Part shown: positions 9,995-25,875 of the stretch, one piece after another | How the letters are laid out: each line of letters starts with the position of its first letter | Position numbering within the stretch: the stretch's first letter is position 1 | Source: Multifurca ochricompacta | Taxonomy: Eukaryota > Basidiomycota > Agaricomycetes > Russulales > Russulaceae | Reading direction: 5' to 3' | Assembly: GCA_022496185.1 (NCBI GenBank) | Contig: WTXG01000035.1 | Span: forward strand, 1 to 64,000 | Length of the DNA stretch: 64,000 bases | Program-made: the position numbers and the translations under genes | Notes under the pieces: generated by a model | Seen by the model: only the letters and a program-made list of their open reading frames with translations | Told to the model about the DNA's origin: nothing | Databases searched by the model: none

Positions 9995-12900
9995 CTACAG
10001 CTTGGTCCATCTTGAGGTCTTACTCGTACTGAGATACACGTGCGAGCCTTCCGCGTGGCGATCCATCCATGCATTCTTCTGCGTCGGGAGCAGATTCGTA
10101 ACCTAAGGGCCCTCGCCTCAGTACGAGTAGAATAGACCTTCTGTCAACGATATGCGAAAAGCAAAAAGGCTGACCTGGAAGCGCTGGCCGTCCTTGAATT
10201 GTCCAGCGGTAACCCCGTCAAACGCAAGGGAGAGCACCTCCCAGACGGTGAGCTCCACCACGCGATGCGCGGGTCTCCGTTTCGCACGTGCGTCGCGCAT
10301 CATTAAGACACGGAAGCTGCGCACTTCCCGTGGTGGACATGCAGACTACGAAGACCTCTCGGTGAGTGGGCGGCCGTAAATGCGTGCATGGGTGAGCTAT
10401 TTTCATACCTGCAACTCACGCTCGAGTCCCAGCTCAAGCGCCTCACGCTCTCGCTCAGCACGTTCTCGTGCGAAGCGCGCGAGCCAACCCGCTTCGGCCC
10501 TGCTGCTGACTCGACGCAATACTGAACTGGGATCCGACGAGTACTCGCAGTCATCAAACATTGATTCGATATGTCCCGGCATATCCTCTGCAACGTATTT
10601 CATGATTCATGAGTACAAGCAAAGAAGAGACGATTTCGATATAACGCACCGTCTTCTCCAGGATGCCACGAACCAGATTTGGCTTCAAAACGTTGAGCCC
10701 AGTCGAGGTAAAGCTTGTGCGTATCCTCCGCCTCATCACGAAGACGCTGGTACTCGCGCTCGCGCTTCCGCTGAACGAGAGTAAGCTAAATTAAGCATCA
10801 AATTCAAGTACTTACAGTCCAAGCGTCGTGCGCTGCCAACTCTTCTTTCTCCCGCCTGGGACCTTCGCGCGTAATATTTCCATCACCATCCTTATGAAAT
10901 TCGATGTACGCGATTGGGTATACCTATGTAACATCAGGGTCAACCGGTTAGACTCGTGTAAATGATCAGGAGACGCATACCTTGGTCACAACCAGCTCAA
11001 GGCACGGCACCATCCCGCCTTCAGGGGAGATGCTGTGAAGGGTAGCTATAGCAGGGCGTGACTGAAATCCAAGCTTGGCGTGCCAGGGTGCGAGATGGGT
11101 CCCATTTCCCGTAATATTGAGTTCGACTTTGTTGTTTGCCTCCAACACCTCACACGGTTCTACGTCACGGGGAATCTAGACCCTTAAGGATGAGTTTCTT
11201 AAAAATAAACAAAGACCGAGAAGTCAGTGCCCACCGACGCGCCCGAGACAGCGATTTTGCGGCCAACACGAATCACACCTCGGCGTGCCGCACGCGCAAG
11301 CACTTCATCCACCCTCGCTCGTAGGCAGTACCAGCCGTCGGTGAGCTCAAGCGTAGGGTGAGAGACGGTTGGTATGCCATCTTCGCCGGTTCTACTTTCT
11401 GACCAGGTAATGTCTGAGACGCAGAGAATCATATGGAATGCTGGGGGAGTATCGCGCGTTGTAATAAGGCGAAGCGCGGGGCGGGCCCCACCGTTAAGTT
11501 CCTTTTCATAGCTATACGAAAAAGGTTGATCGACGTAACCTGGGATCGGTAAGGTGATGCTTACCGATATCGTAGTTGGCGCATCGTCTCTGCCCAGCTC
11601 CATCGTCTCCGATCTACCACCTCACCCTCGCTCTCCGGGTCGAGGGCGACCATTCCAGCCAACTTCCATATAATCAGTGACCAGTGATTGTCAACCCATT
11701 CTTGCGTGGCTAAAGTGCAGCCGATAGCCATCAGCTCACGCAAAGCATGAGAGGGTCCTTGGGGTTCGACTTGGGACGAAAGGTGGAATCGATATTGGAT
11801 GGCGGATTTTGGGTTGATGCTGCGCAACTCAGCCACATTTCTGACGTTCGTATGACCCCGATGAATAAAAGAGAGGGAGATAAGGACAAGTGGGGGGCTT
11901 ACATTCCCATGCACGCAAGCGCTTCAGGGCCATGTGTTCCAGGCCGCAGACCTGACAAAGCCAGCGTCTTTCTGTCACGGGGAACCGCTGCAAGTCAAGT
12001 CAGGAGTACCGCCCAGCACAGCCATTGTGACATACTGGTGTCGAAGAATCGTCTCCTGGTGGGCTTCCCAGTTCCATTGTTTGTGGATTGCCCCCGGTCC
12101 GTACTAGATCCCGAGGCAACAACGACCGCACTGACCTTCTCTGCGTCGTAGCGAGTTCTAAGTGGTGTGTGTCCTGGTTCACCCGGTCGCATGCCCAGCT
12201 TGAAAGGTGTGACAAATTTCTTGATGGACCGCTTCTGCATTGGCGTGCTTCTGATAGGTTGAGGAGTTGAGAACCTGGCCCCTGGAGTAGGCACTACACT
12301 AGGAAACGCGAAGGAAACCAGAGCGGTAGACGTAACTTCCTTGTTGGGAGTGGAAAAAGTGGTATCAGACTGGGAGTTCCCGGAACTCCTCACGGTAGGG
12401 AGATTGAGCAAGGGGGATTTGAAAGGTTTCATAGAAGCCTTTCCCTTGACGCCCGAAGCTGACGGCGTCTGAAACGAACGATTCCCAAGTGCGTTTGGAA
12501 TCCGAGAAGATCCTGCGGACAGGAGTGTTCCCCCACGTTCGGCTTGACCCGCACTTGAGAATCCAGGTATGTGGTGGTCTACACTCGAATGGCCAGATAT
12601 AACGTGGTCCGGATTGACAGGCACAGAAGAAGTCTGACTTGCGTCAGTTCTGCGCGGCGAGACATTCTCGACAGTTATCAGGGCTTGATGTGGAGAGATG
12701 TTAGCATTCTGATATTTTTCTGGGGAAACGCCTTGAGGGTCAAGGCAGCCGTCTTCTGCTTCCCAGCGCTTCACCTTCTCGAGAGCTGCCTTCATCGCTA
12801 TAGCACTAGGTTGGAATACCTTCTTTTTCCCAAAAGAAGCAGACACAGAGAGCGATTTAAGTATTGCCTCATCATCCATACATTCGAACCCGGAATCCTC

Positions 12901-13473
12901 TCTAGAGTCAGCGCGGTAGGTAAAGACCTGCGAGTGTGACGGAGCAGATGCGTGATGACGCGTAACAGAATCTGACTTCCTTACCAGGGAAGACGCAGAT
13001 GCGAATCCCACAGACGAATTCACAAGGCCAGAAGCAGATGAAAAACCAATCGGTGGGGTAATAAATTCCCCCAAATCCTCCATAGCTTCATCACGATCAT
13101 TCGGTCCGGTTTCTGGATCTGATGAGAGCCGGCTAGTTTCCATATGCTGGAGGTGGGGAGCGGATGCAGAGATAAAACCAGTACATGACTTGTATGTGGA
13201 TGTAAATGGATCATTGGGATCATCATGTTCCATAGCTTGATGCTGTCGTGGAAATAAGGGGGGAGAATGTATGGGAGCAGGTCTATCGAAAAAGCGAGAA
13301 TCATTTTCGGAACTCTGTCAGCAGAGTCAACCATGTGATGCAGAATTAGCGTACGCAGCGCTTACCCTATGACCAGAACTGTCCTGAGAGGATACTCCCT
13401 TGAGAGACATGTTGCCCGTGTCATTACGATGGTGAGAGGGTGCCGGGGATAAGTTCAATTCTATCTGATCCAT
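9995..13473 (-). CDS. BRCA2/Brh2-like DNA repair protein
   Basis: A multi-exon gene for the mediator that loads Rad51 on ssDNA. The N-terminal half carries GFxxAS-type motifs resembling BRC repeats: CTGFISASAP, PIGFSSASGLV and VGFASASSLV, with a weaker IPGFSSAG. Next come TPFKLGMRPGEPGHTPL and PRDRKTLALSGLRP, then the helical domain (WVDNHWSLIIWKLAGM, RQLRYRYEKEL) and OB1 (ILCVSDITW, LTDGWYCLRARVDEVL). An OB2/tower region follows (ALELGLERELQ, VRSFRVLMMRDA, VVELTVWEVLSLAF). The last exon reads VTNLLPTQKNAWMD through SKTSRWTKL to TAG 9995-9997. No third OB fold follows, as in compact fungal homologues such as Brh2. The start is taken at ATG 13471-13473; an upstream exon with MSSPTYDEQLASLVK near 13540 could replace it. 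All exons join without frame breaks. Confidence 0.9.
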
Positions 13474-14340
13474 AACTTTGAGCTCATCTTGACTAGGGAG
13501 GCCAGTTGTTCGTCATAGGTAGGCGAAGACATTCGTTGTCGCTTCCGAGGGGTGAATGTGAATCTATGCACAGGTGAGAAGAAAAAAGCTCGTGACCATT
13601 GATTACTGACGAGACATATAAACTCCTAGTTGGTATGTTGAATGGTATAGAAGAACATCAATTGGCAGGATATATAGATATGGACAGAGGCAAAGTCAAG
13701 TCAAGTCAAGTCAAGTCAAAGCGATTGACCCACGACGCGTCCAGTCACGTGGGTTACTCGTCGTCTCCTCTTCTACTCTACTACTTAATATCTGTATCGG
13801 TGATATGAAAGCCTACGCCAACGAATGCCAGGCCCGGGTGTCTATCAGGGTCGTCTACTTTGACCCTCCAAACAATAAGGTACTGGGGCCAAGTGCCACC
13901 TCATGATGTGATGTACATCGACGACGACAAGAAGTGATGTTCTTTCTGTGCCTTAAGACCGCTTGAGAGTTCGTGGTCTGTTTTAATTGGAACTTGGCCT
14001 CGCCTGAGTAGCAGATCAGACCCTCCGGTCATCCCTATCCTACCTCACCCCTGTGATGATCTCAATTCTCATTTTTGAGCAGAAGTGACACCCAGTTCTA
14101 ATTCTTGAATGGTTAGACGTAGATGTAGATTTAGATGTAGATGTGAGCGACTCGGGCGGGCCGTCGGTGTGTGTGTATCTGGCCGGGCCCATGGCGCCAG
14201 CTCACTCCAATGAAGGCCCTCGCGCGGCCGAGCCGAAAGCCGACCAACAACACACCAAATCGACTTACTACCACACACCACTTCTCCCTCCCCCCCCCCT
14301 CTCAATTAAATCATTCACTGAACCCCTGCCACTCCCTGTT
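13474..14340. other. divergent promoter region with AAGTC array
   Basis: Upstream of both the BRCA2-like gene (minus) and the taxilin-like gene (plus). It contains an AAGTC pentamer array at about 13693-13720 and a tagatg-rich stretch at 14116-14142. A possible 5' exon of the BRCA2-like gene lies near 13500-13580. Confidence 0.5.
13693..13720 (+). repeat. AAGTC pentanucleotide array
   Basis: Five perfect tandem copies of a 5-bp unit in the spacer between the BRCA2-like and taxilin-like genes. Confidence 0.9.
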
Positions 14341-16632
14341 ATGAATGGCGCTATGACAACCACAACAACCACAACACTCGTCCCACCGCGAACCGCCAAG
14401 CCACCCCCAACAGGTCCCGCGCCTCCTCCGCCCTCCGGTTCGGCGCGCCAGCCACACCCAGCTGTCGTGAATGGCAAATCAAAGAAGAAGGTGGATCCGG
14501 CGCCAATTGATCCCGCGGCGATGTATGAGAGCCTAAAGAATCGAATTGCTGCTCTCGAGGAAGAGGAGGTGTTCGTCGAAGAAGAGGAACGCCGCTATGG
14601 TACGCACGCGTCTTGCAGGCCTCCTTAATTGTACGGCTATCTTGAACTTACATGTGCCGTTTATGTCGTACAGCTGAGGAGGCCCAGAAACATGTCCGCG
14701 GATTGGAGGAAAACGCGGTGCATACGAAGTACATCGAGCTGGTGCGCGCGCACCGCTGGCCATCTGTTCCCTTTCATTGGGTGCTGAATACTCGCAGTTT
14801 GCAGAGTTCAAGCGTATGGAGCGCGAACATCAGAAGGAGAAGCAAAAGTTGCTCAAGGACAAGGACGCTGGTGTGTTTATGCACTCACCCACCCCTTTTT
14901 TCCTCAATTAATTAAATGTAGCAAAAAGCCAGCTTACAAAGGCAAATCAGACAAAGGTAAAGATGGAAAACCTGGCACGAGAGCTACAAAAGGTACGTCT
15001 TGTCTTGGGCTCCAAAAGTTAACACAATGAAACTCAAATCACGGACAAGGACAACAAGCGGTTGCGGGTAAGTCAATGGTTCAAAGTAGATCTACTGTAC
15101 GGGAGCCCAACTAGCTCCAGGAGGATGGTAAACGACTCTCTCAGTCCGTAGAGGAAGCGCAGGACGAGGTGCGCTTCAAATGCACAGTCAACACTCCTGC
15201 TTATTCCCCCCCTCCCTTCACACGTAACGCACACCCTACTCAGATCGTACAAATGAAGAATGACATCTCGCGACGCGCTGAGAAGGCCAAAATGCAAGAC
15301 CTCAAGTTTCGCCAGTCACCGGACATCGTCGTCAAAGTAGTCTGTCGCTACCGCGCCGAGCTCTTTTTCAAGATCTCGCGCAAGACAAAACTAGTGAAGC
15401 TCTTTGCTGCGTGGACGGACCGGATGGAGACGGGCAGCGGTGGTAGCGGTGGTGGTGGCGGTGGAAAGACTACTGGCGAGCCTAATGGTACCTCGAAATT
15501 GGTGAATGGTGTTACGCCTGCTCCAAGTTCCACTGGGAGCGTAAGCACGGGCACGAATTTCATTTTCACGCACAGCGGGCGTCAAGTCGACGCTGAGCAG
15601 ACTCCAGAAGAGGCTGGAATGGAGGATGGTGATGAGATTCTGGCGGTTGAGCTCATGGATCTGACGGAAGGACCAAGTGCGGAGGTCTTGGTGAGTGACC
15701 TGTCGATCCTGTTCGGCCAATCGTCATCTTCAAACCTGTAATTGTAGGACGAGAGCGCGCCACGCCTACAAAAGTTGAAGAAATATTGGTCTGATGATCC
15801 TGCAGAGTAAGGCACTCTGGACTTTTTTTTTTTTTTGGCAACTCGACTGTCATTTCCCATCGCTGATTCACGCATTTAGGGCAGCGCGGACCATGGAAGA
15901 TATATTCGACGGCGTGTATGTGCACTTTTTTTGTTTTGTTTTGCGATTATCGAGAAGCGCATTTCTGACGATGGGTTCGTTCAATATAGCGTGCGCGAGC
16001 GCCTAAGGGATATCCTTCGGCAGTATGAACTACGAGAACGCCATTTCGAATGCGTGATTCGGTCTAAAGAACTCGAAGTCCTACTGTCCCGCGCTCGAGC
16101 CGCGGAACAGAAACAACTCGCGGAGGGGGAAAAAGCGCGGGCCGAGAAGCTCGAGGAAGAGGTTTGTCTTATTTTTTTCCTCCTTCCTTCCCCCCTTTAC
16201 CTTCTCTCTCCCGAACGTTCACCATTGATGGTGACACTTTACCCCCTCTCCCTTTTCCCGCCTCTCTCTTTTGCAGAATCAACAAAATCGAAAAGAGCTA
16301 GATGACGCGCAGAAGGGTCAGACGGTGTTGGTCGAACGATTGATATCATGTTGCAAAGAGGTATGCGCTTTTCCGCTTGCTTACTCCTGCCCCCCTCCCC
16401 CCCCTCCCCCCCCCTCTTTCTCTCTTCCCGTCTCCTGTCCTCCCTCCATTCCAAAAGTTAGCTTCGGTCGTCCTGAGTGACCGAGATCGAACATTTGCAG
16501 CCGAACGCCGAACGCACCCAGCGCTTATTCGCCTCTCTTCGAGAAGAGTTGGAAAAGAGGGGTAGAGCTCCCATCACCGCCAATAGGATGGAAGGTAGCA
16601 GCAGTAGTGTTGCAATAAACGTGGCAAGCTGA
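14341..16632 (+). CDS. taxilin-like coiled-coil protein with embedded SUMO-like domain
   Basis: The N-terminus (MNGAM, Thr/Pro-rich, then GKSKKK) leads into coiled coil over several short exons: MYESLKNRIAALEEEE, YIELFAEFKRMEREHQKEK, KMENLARELQK, an 18-nt microexon DNKRLR (15050-15067), and EDGKRLSQSVEEAQDE. The next exon continues in frame (IVQMKNDISRRAEKAK) into a ubiquitin-like fold of SUMO type: DIVVKVVCRYRAELFFKI, TKLVKLFAAWTDRM, a Gly-rich loop, then NFIFTHSGRQVDAEQTPEEA and GMEDGDEILAVELMDL. It has no terminal GlyGly. The taxilin pattern then resumes: RERLRDILRQYELRERHFE and CVIRSKELEVLLSRARAAEQ, ending TGA 16630-16632. Taxilins bind syntaxins in membrane traffic. Alternatively a SUMO-like gene is nested in a large taxilin intron. 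An earlier ATG at 14191 is in frame. Confidence 0.75.
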
Positions 16633-16979
16633 CTCTGATGGGGAAGGGGGAGAGGAGGACTAGGGCCCGGGAGTGGGGGGCACGGGCGGGTGGGCTGACG
16701 GCTACCAATACCAAATGTATCCCACAGAACCACGCACAGAGACAATACACATACACTCATATATACAATACACACTTTTCATCAAGCCCTCAAGTTCTCC
16801 TCTCCACTCCGTAGGAACTCACAAATGCACGTTGAAGATTGAGGGTTTGATTGCGATTCTTATGAAATTTTTATTGTGTATGTAGTAGGAATATGCAGAG
16901 TACAGAGGATCAATCTGTGTCCGTCGTCACGCATGTTACTGATACTGCGGTTCTAGTCCCATCACCCTGCCCCCCACGG
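16633..16979. other. convergent 3' spacer
   Basis: Lies between the 3' ends of the taxilin-like gene and UAP1. It contains G-rich and CA-rich stretches and a polyadenylation-like AT stretch. No gene seen. Confidence 0.5.
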
Positions 16980-19414
<2,435 letters not shown>

Positions 19415-21127
19415 ATGGTCATCTGCATCCTTTTTGTCGCTTCCTTTCTTGCCACTCTCCCTTTTATATCTTCCTTTCCACTTTGGAATTCCCAGAGTCC
19501 GTTCGAACCTGGATTTTCCTATGGCTCTAAGCCTGTTCGCGGTGTCAACCTTGGAGGTTGGCTCGTCCTTGAGGTACGTTCCCATACTTTCCTATGCCAC
19601 CCTGAGTTGAGCACCTCACCTTCCCGTAGCCTTGGATAACACCGAGTTTATTCGATAATACCGGTGATTCCAGGATTATCGACGAGTATACGTTTGGTCA
19701 ATACCAGACCACGATCTCGCCTTCTCGAAGTTAACCGACCATTGGAACACATGGATTACCGAAGCTGACTTTGCGGCAATCGCCGCTGCCGGGTGAGTTC
19801 TTGTCCCTTTGCTCAACTTGTCACCGCGTCACGTTTCTGAAATGAACTCTTAGACTCAATCACGTGCGCATACCCATAGGCTACTGGGCTTTCGATATCA
19901 GTGGGGGTGAGCCTTACGTCCAAGGCCAACTTCCCTACCTCGAAAACGCCATCCGTTGGGCGGACACACACAATCTCAAGGTCATCATCGACCTCCATGG
20001 TGCTCCCGGGAGCCAAAACGGGTACGTGCAAAACTTGTCTCCCACCACGGCGTTAATTTTCTCAAATTTCAATATTTGTTTCAGCTTTGATAACTCTGGC
20101 CAACACATGCCATTTCCTCAATGGCAAACGAGCCAGACCAATATCGACCGCACTAATGCAGTCATTCAGCGCATTGCGTACGAGTTCCGCTACCAATCTC
20201 AGGTTGCCTCTGCCATTGCTCCACTCAATGAGTGCGTGCCCAACGATCTGTCGTTAATAACATCCCCACTGAGATAATGTTTTAAGACCGGCTGGTTTCG
20301 ACGGGCAGCAAATCCTCGATGTTACTCGCCAGTACTGGTACGACTCGTACAGAAACATCCGGTAAAGAACACTCTCCTCCACTCACCCTGGACAGCATGG
20401 TCTGACCGTACTATGACCATCCTTCTGGTTAGCTATCCCACCGGTCGACGAAGCAACGCCCTGGTTCTCCTGCACGACGCATTCCAACCCCTGAGCTACT
20501 GGAATGACTTCATGCCGCGCGAGCAATATATTGGTGTCGCCATGGACACGCACATTTATCAGATGTTCACCGACCAGGTAAGCTTTCAAAAAACCCATTC
20601 GATGCTGTTCTTACAGTCCGCTTTACTTTTATGCAGACTGTGGCGCTCGACGATGCAGGACACATACAGACCGCGTGCAGCACAGCGGGAACCTTGTCTG
20701 ATTTCAACAAGAACCAGATGTGGACGATCGTCGGGGAGTGGACTCCAGCCATGACGGACTGCGCCAAGTATCTAAACGGTCGTGGTGTCGGCGCCCGATA
20801 CGATGGCTCGATCAGGCCAGGCGCTACGTCCTACGGGACTTGTGTCGGTAAGACAGGTTCAGGCGCGACATTCACTTCGGACTACAAAGACTTCTTGCGA
20901 CGGAGTTGGGAGGCACAGGTGAGTTCCCCCCCCCCCCCCCCATATGAGTGACACAACTAATGCCGTCGTGTTAAAAAAAGGTCACAACGTATGAGAAAGC
21001 GAGTGGTTGGATACAGTGGACATGGAAGGCGGAAGTGGCGGACGACTGGTCATATTCCGCCGGCCTCCAATATGGTTGGATCCCGTTGGACCCCACCGAG
21101 CGTAAATACCCCGACATTTGCAACTGA
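19415..21127 (+). CDS. glucan exo-1,3-beta-glucosidase, GH5 (copy 1)
   Basis: A secreted enzyme that releases glucose from beta-1,3-glucan ends in the cell wall. The signal peptide is [16 protein letters not shown]. Key segments in order: [92 protein letters not shown] (acid/base Glu), [26 protein letters not shown] (nucleophile Glu), and a C-terminus ending in PDIC before TGA at 21125-21127. There are about eight introns. One base is missing near 19709 (ACC-CAC read as ACCAC): copy 2 has the same number of residues between FGQ and HWNTW, which shows where the frame should be. It is paralogous to 23112-24796 and convergent with the neighbouring unknown gene. Confidence 0.92.
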
Positions 21128-21530
21128 ACGAAATTTACGGCGCCCCCCGCCCTCCTCCCCCCCCCCCCCCGTTTCCCTTTTTTTTTCTTTTTCTTGAAGC
21201 AAGCTCGAACATTGTCGACATTGATACCATCTGGTTCACCACATTCATTTACGGGAAATAATTCCCAAAAAATTTTAATTTAGTTTCGGACAACAAAGCA
21301 TAAACCATAATACACACACTCTTTAAACATAGAACGGGACCCTTTTCGGCTGCTCTCTAATTCGCGCTTCCACGCATTGATACACAATAGCAGACAGACT
21401 TTGAATATGTGGGGAGGGGGGTATTCATTCCATACAGTGGTATTGATAAATAAAATAAATAAAGAATAAGTCAAGCAGAAAGCAGAACAAACTATTTGAA
21501 AAACCCGAAATCGTAAAATGAGGCAAAAAT
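21128..21530. other. convergent 3' spacer
   Basis: AT-rich with poly-C and poly-T runs after the glucanase stop. No gene found. Confidence 0.5.
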
Positions 21531-22740
21531 CTACCTTCGTACAATGGCTCGACGACGGGGTGCCATATTAGGCGTTGGAATCATGGGTACGCGTGTCGGT
21601 GCGCTCATAATATGGCGCGCGCGACGGAGGAGCATGCGTATACGCGACGACACACGAACAGATTGAACGACAGGGTGGTGTCCTTTGCAGCTGCGAGGTG
21701 ATGCGTTCGCAGCAGGAGCAGTAGCACCGCGGCGCATGAATAGAATAACCTCGACAACATCCCAATCTATGCACGACTGATCAAGGTTACCGAGAGGTAA
21801 CTCAAGTGCATAATATATCGCGCGCGTAGTCGGCGTGAGAGTGGCAGGGAGTAACAGCGGCGCGCAGAGCCTCGTTTCTCGTCCCCCAGCGACGGAGCAC
21901 CGCAGCGAGAGTACCACCAGATATCGCATGCGAGTAGCTGTAGAGTACAAACTTGGCAGCTACGAGGGGATACGTGAGGTCGTATGGTGTGTGGGCAGAA
22001 TTGTGGAAGGTAAGGCACGCGCATAGTGGAAGGTGCGCAGGCCGCAGCTGTGATATAAGACACGCGCGTGAACGGCTCCATTGGAGAAGGGGGGATGACG
22101 GGCGAGCGCGGGGAAGAGGGAGAGGGAATGGTGAGCGCGAAACAGGGGAGGTCAAAGCCACTATTCTCTTCTTCCTTTTCTTCATAGGCGGGGGTAGTAG
22201 AGGGTGAAGAAGGGATGACTAGGCGCAGTGTCGGCGCGAGTTCGCCTTCTGTCTTTCGTTGAAATTCTTGGACTGTGATGCGCTCCCCATTCGCTTTGTA
22301 CAGATGGGAAAAGACAACCCCTGAGTCGCGATCGACGAACGCCGCCGTAGTCTGTTCTTTTTCAGAGGTGAATGACCCCTGTGAGCTGGAGACGCATTGC
22401 GACGAACAGGGGTCGGGACCGTGGCGTTCTCCCCGGCTAAAGCGTGGACGGCGTATGGACTAAGAGAACTCGGATGTATGCTTTAACAGGTCAACGATGG
22501 AGAAGGACAAAAGCGATGGACATACATTATCGTTAGAACGGGTGCTTTCCTCCTGGGATCCCGTCAAACCAGATGACATGCGCCGAAATGCAGTAACCTG
22601 AAAAAACAAAACAAAGAGCGAGATTAGCGAAATGTTAGTGGGTGAGTGACGCGTTTGTGAGAGAGACGGAAACCTACAATCCGACGAGATGTATTGGCAC
22701 ATTGCTGGTTCTCAAACATATTAGAAAAATCAGACCTCAT
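21531..22740 (-). CDS. unknown protein, paralogue of the gene at 25876-27112 (copy 1)
   Basis: Starts MRSDFSNMFENQQCANTSRR. After introns comes VTAFRRMSSGLTGSQEES, then a long exon containing TTAAFVDRDSGVVFSHLYKA, LPCFALTIPSPSSPRSPVIP and SCQVCTLQLLACDIWW. The same order (FVDEDSG, LPSFVLTLPTPLSPPSPI, CRACEMQLLACRVWF) occurs in the second gene, so the two are paralogues. The C-xx-C followed by QLLAC is the best-conserved motif. After it the frame must change, by an intron or a frame error near 21930, to reach the C-terminal frame that ends in RRRAIVRR at 21531. The C-terminus resembles that of the other copy (both end in Arg-Arg). No domain recognised. Confidence 0.55.
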
Positions 22741-23111
22741 GGTAGTTATGGTTCAAGAAGAATACGAATATATTACCCCACTTTCAAGGGGTTTATGTAC
22801 CCTTTCTAAAGGTCAGGGGTATATGCGCCCTCGCTCGTTAAGAATTCTACAGCCCCGTCACGTGATCGTGATTAGAGAGGAAATCAAGGTTAAGTTGAAT
22901 GTCCCCGAGTCTCGACCTCTTACAGAACGGAGAGCTTCATACCACACAGCGAGAAAGGGGCATCGGAATTCGCAACCAAACGCCGAAACTCTTTAGAAAT
23001 CGCGAATGTGAGCATAGAAGATAGCAATGAAGGAATACATAGACTTTGTTCTCCGAGATAATAGTACATGGTGAACCCAAAAAGGCACAGCAATTCGACA
23101 TCACCATCGTC
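22741..23111. other. intergenic spacer
   Basis: Upstream of the unknown gene copy 1 and downstream of glucanase copy 2. Nothing identified. Confidence 0.4.
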
Positions 23112-24796
<1,685 letters not shown>

Positions 24797-25875
24797 GTTG
24801 AGCAAGTTGGTGTAAAAAATATGGTATGGATGAATGCCATCTTATACTGCTAGGAATGGTGAGAAAAAAGAGACAGATCTAAATGATAGTGGGCGAGGGG
24901 GTATTGACAGACTCAACCCATGCAAACGCTTTCTTCTCGTGTGGGTACCCACGTGCTCGTAGCCGCATGCTCGCCAGCCCCCTCGTCTCAGCTGGATTGT
25001 CTTGTACACCTCAATGAATGGGTCGCCCACCTGCTCTCGTTGGCACAAGCTTATCACCCGCTAATGACAGCTCACGGTGCAGGTGTTGCGTTATAATTAC
25101 TACAGCTTCTTTTGAACCGTCTGCTTCTAAATTCCTTGTGCTCCGCTAAAACTATTAAATTAAATAACTATTTTAGCCACTTTCGTGTTAGTTCCCTTTT
25201 GTGGCATTCATTGAAAATTCCACTAGCTTCCTCACCCCCGAGAAGGCCGCCTCTGCATTACTAGCCCGACCATCTGCCAAGTTGAACGGCATTTTAGGCT
25301 GTTTCTATGCTCTCGCGGCTTTCTACTGTGTCCGGGTCGACCTTGCGAGCCACAAGGAAACATGACGTGACATAAGTTGGTCACGGGCACATGACATGAC
25401 ACGGGGAAACCTCAGCAACAAGTCATCGAGTCCAGTGATGCAAGTCAACACTTATGATCACTTATTTCAGCTGATCATCCAGGTCACATGCCATGGAATT
25501 GCAACCGTTATAGTGGACATGTGCAGGGGCTTGAGCTAAAACGCGGGAACAGGTGCAATGTCTGTGATGTGGTTGACCTTCTCTCGAGGCACATGGCATA
25601 GTCTGGAAGCACGTTCACGAGAGTCATTAGCACTACTCGTCAGATAAACACTGTCAGCTGAAAAGAACATTCTGATAGAACCGCAAATGTGCCAGTAAAG
25701 AGGAAAGGCGAGCTTGTCACTGAAACAAAGGAATAGATGAACCTTCCAGGGCACGGAGTTTATCGATTTTATCGATGCGCGAATGTATTTGAATGAAAAC
25801 AGGTGAAAAATGTACAGTGTTACAGTTAGATGCACGTCCTAGGCTAAAGACTAACCGTCATGAACGATAACTTTT
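24797..25875. other. intergenic, one unassigned ORF
   Basis: A 99-codon minus-strand frame (25536-25835, ending in NHITDIAPVPAF) is open but not recognised. The region also carries repeated catgacatgac/cacgtgac-type words near 25360-25500. No other gene seen. Confidence 0.35.

Noticed and set aside
12880..12910. tRNA B-box-like word (gggttcgaatg on the minus strand)
   Set aside because: It encodes part of the BRCA2-like protein (SGFECMDDE), and no acceptor stem or A-box lies at the right distance.
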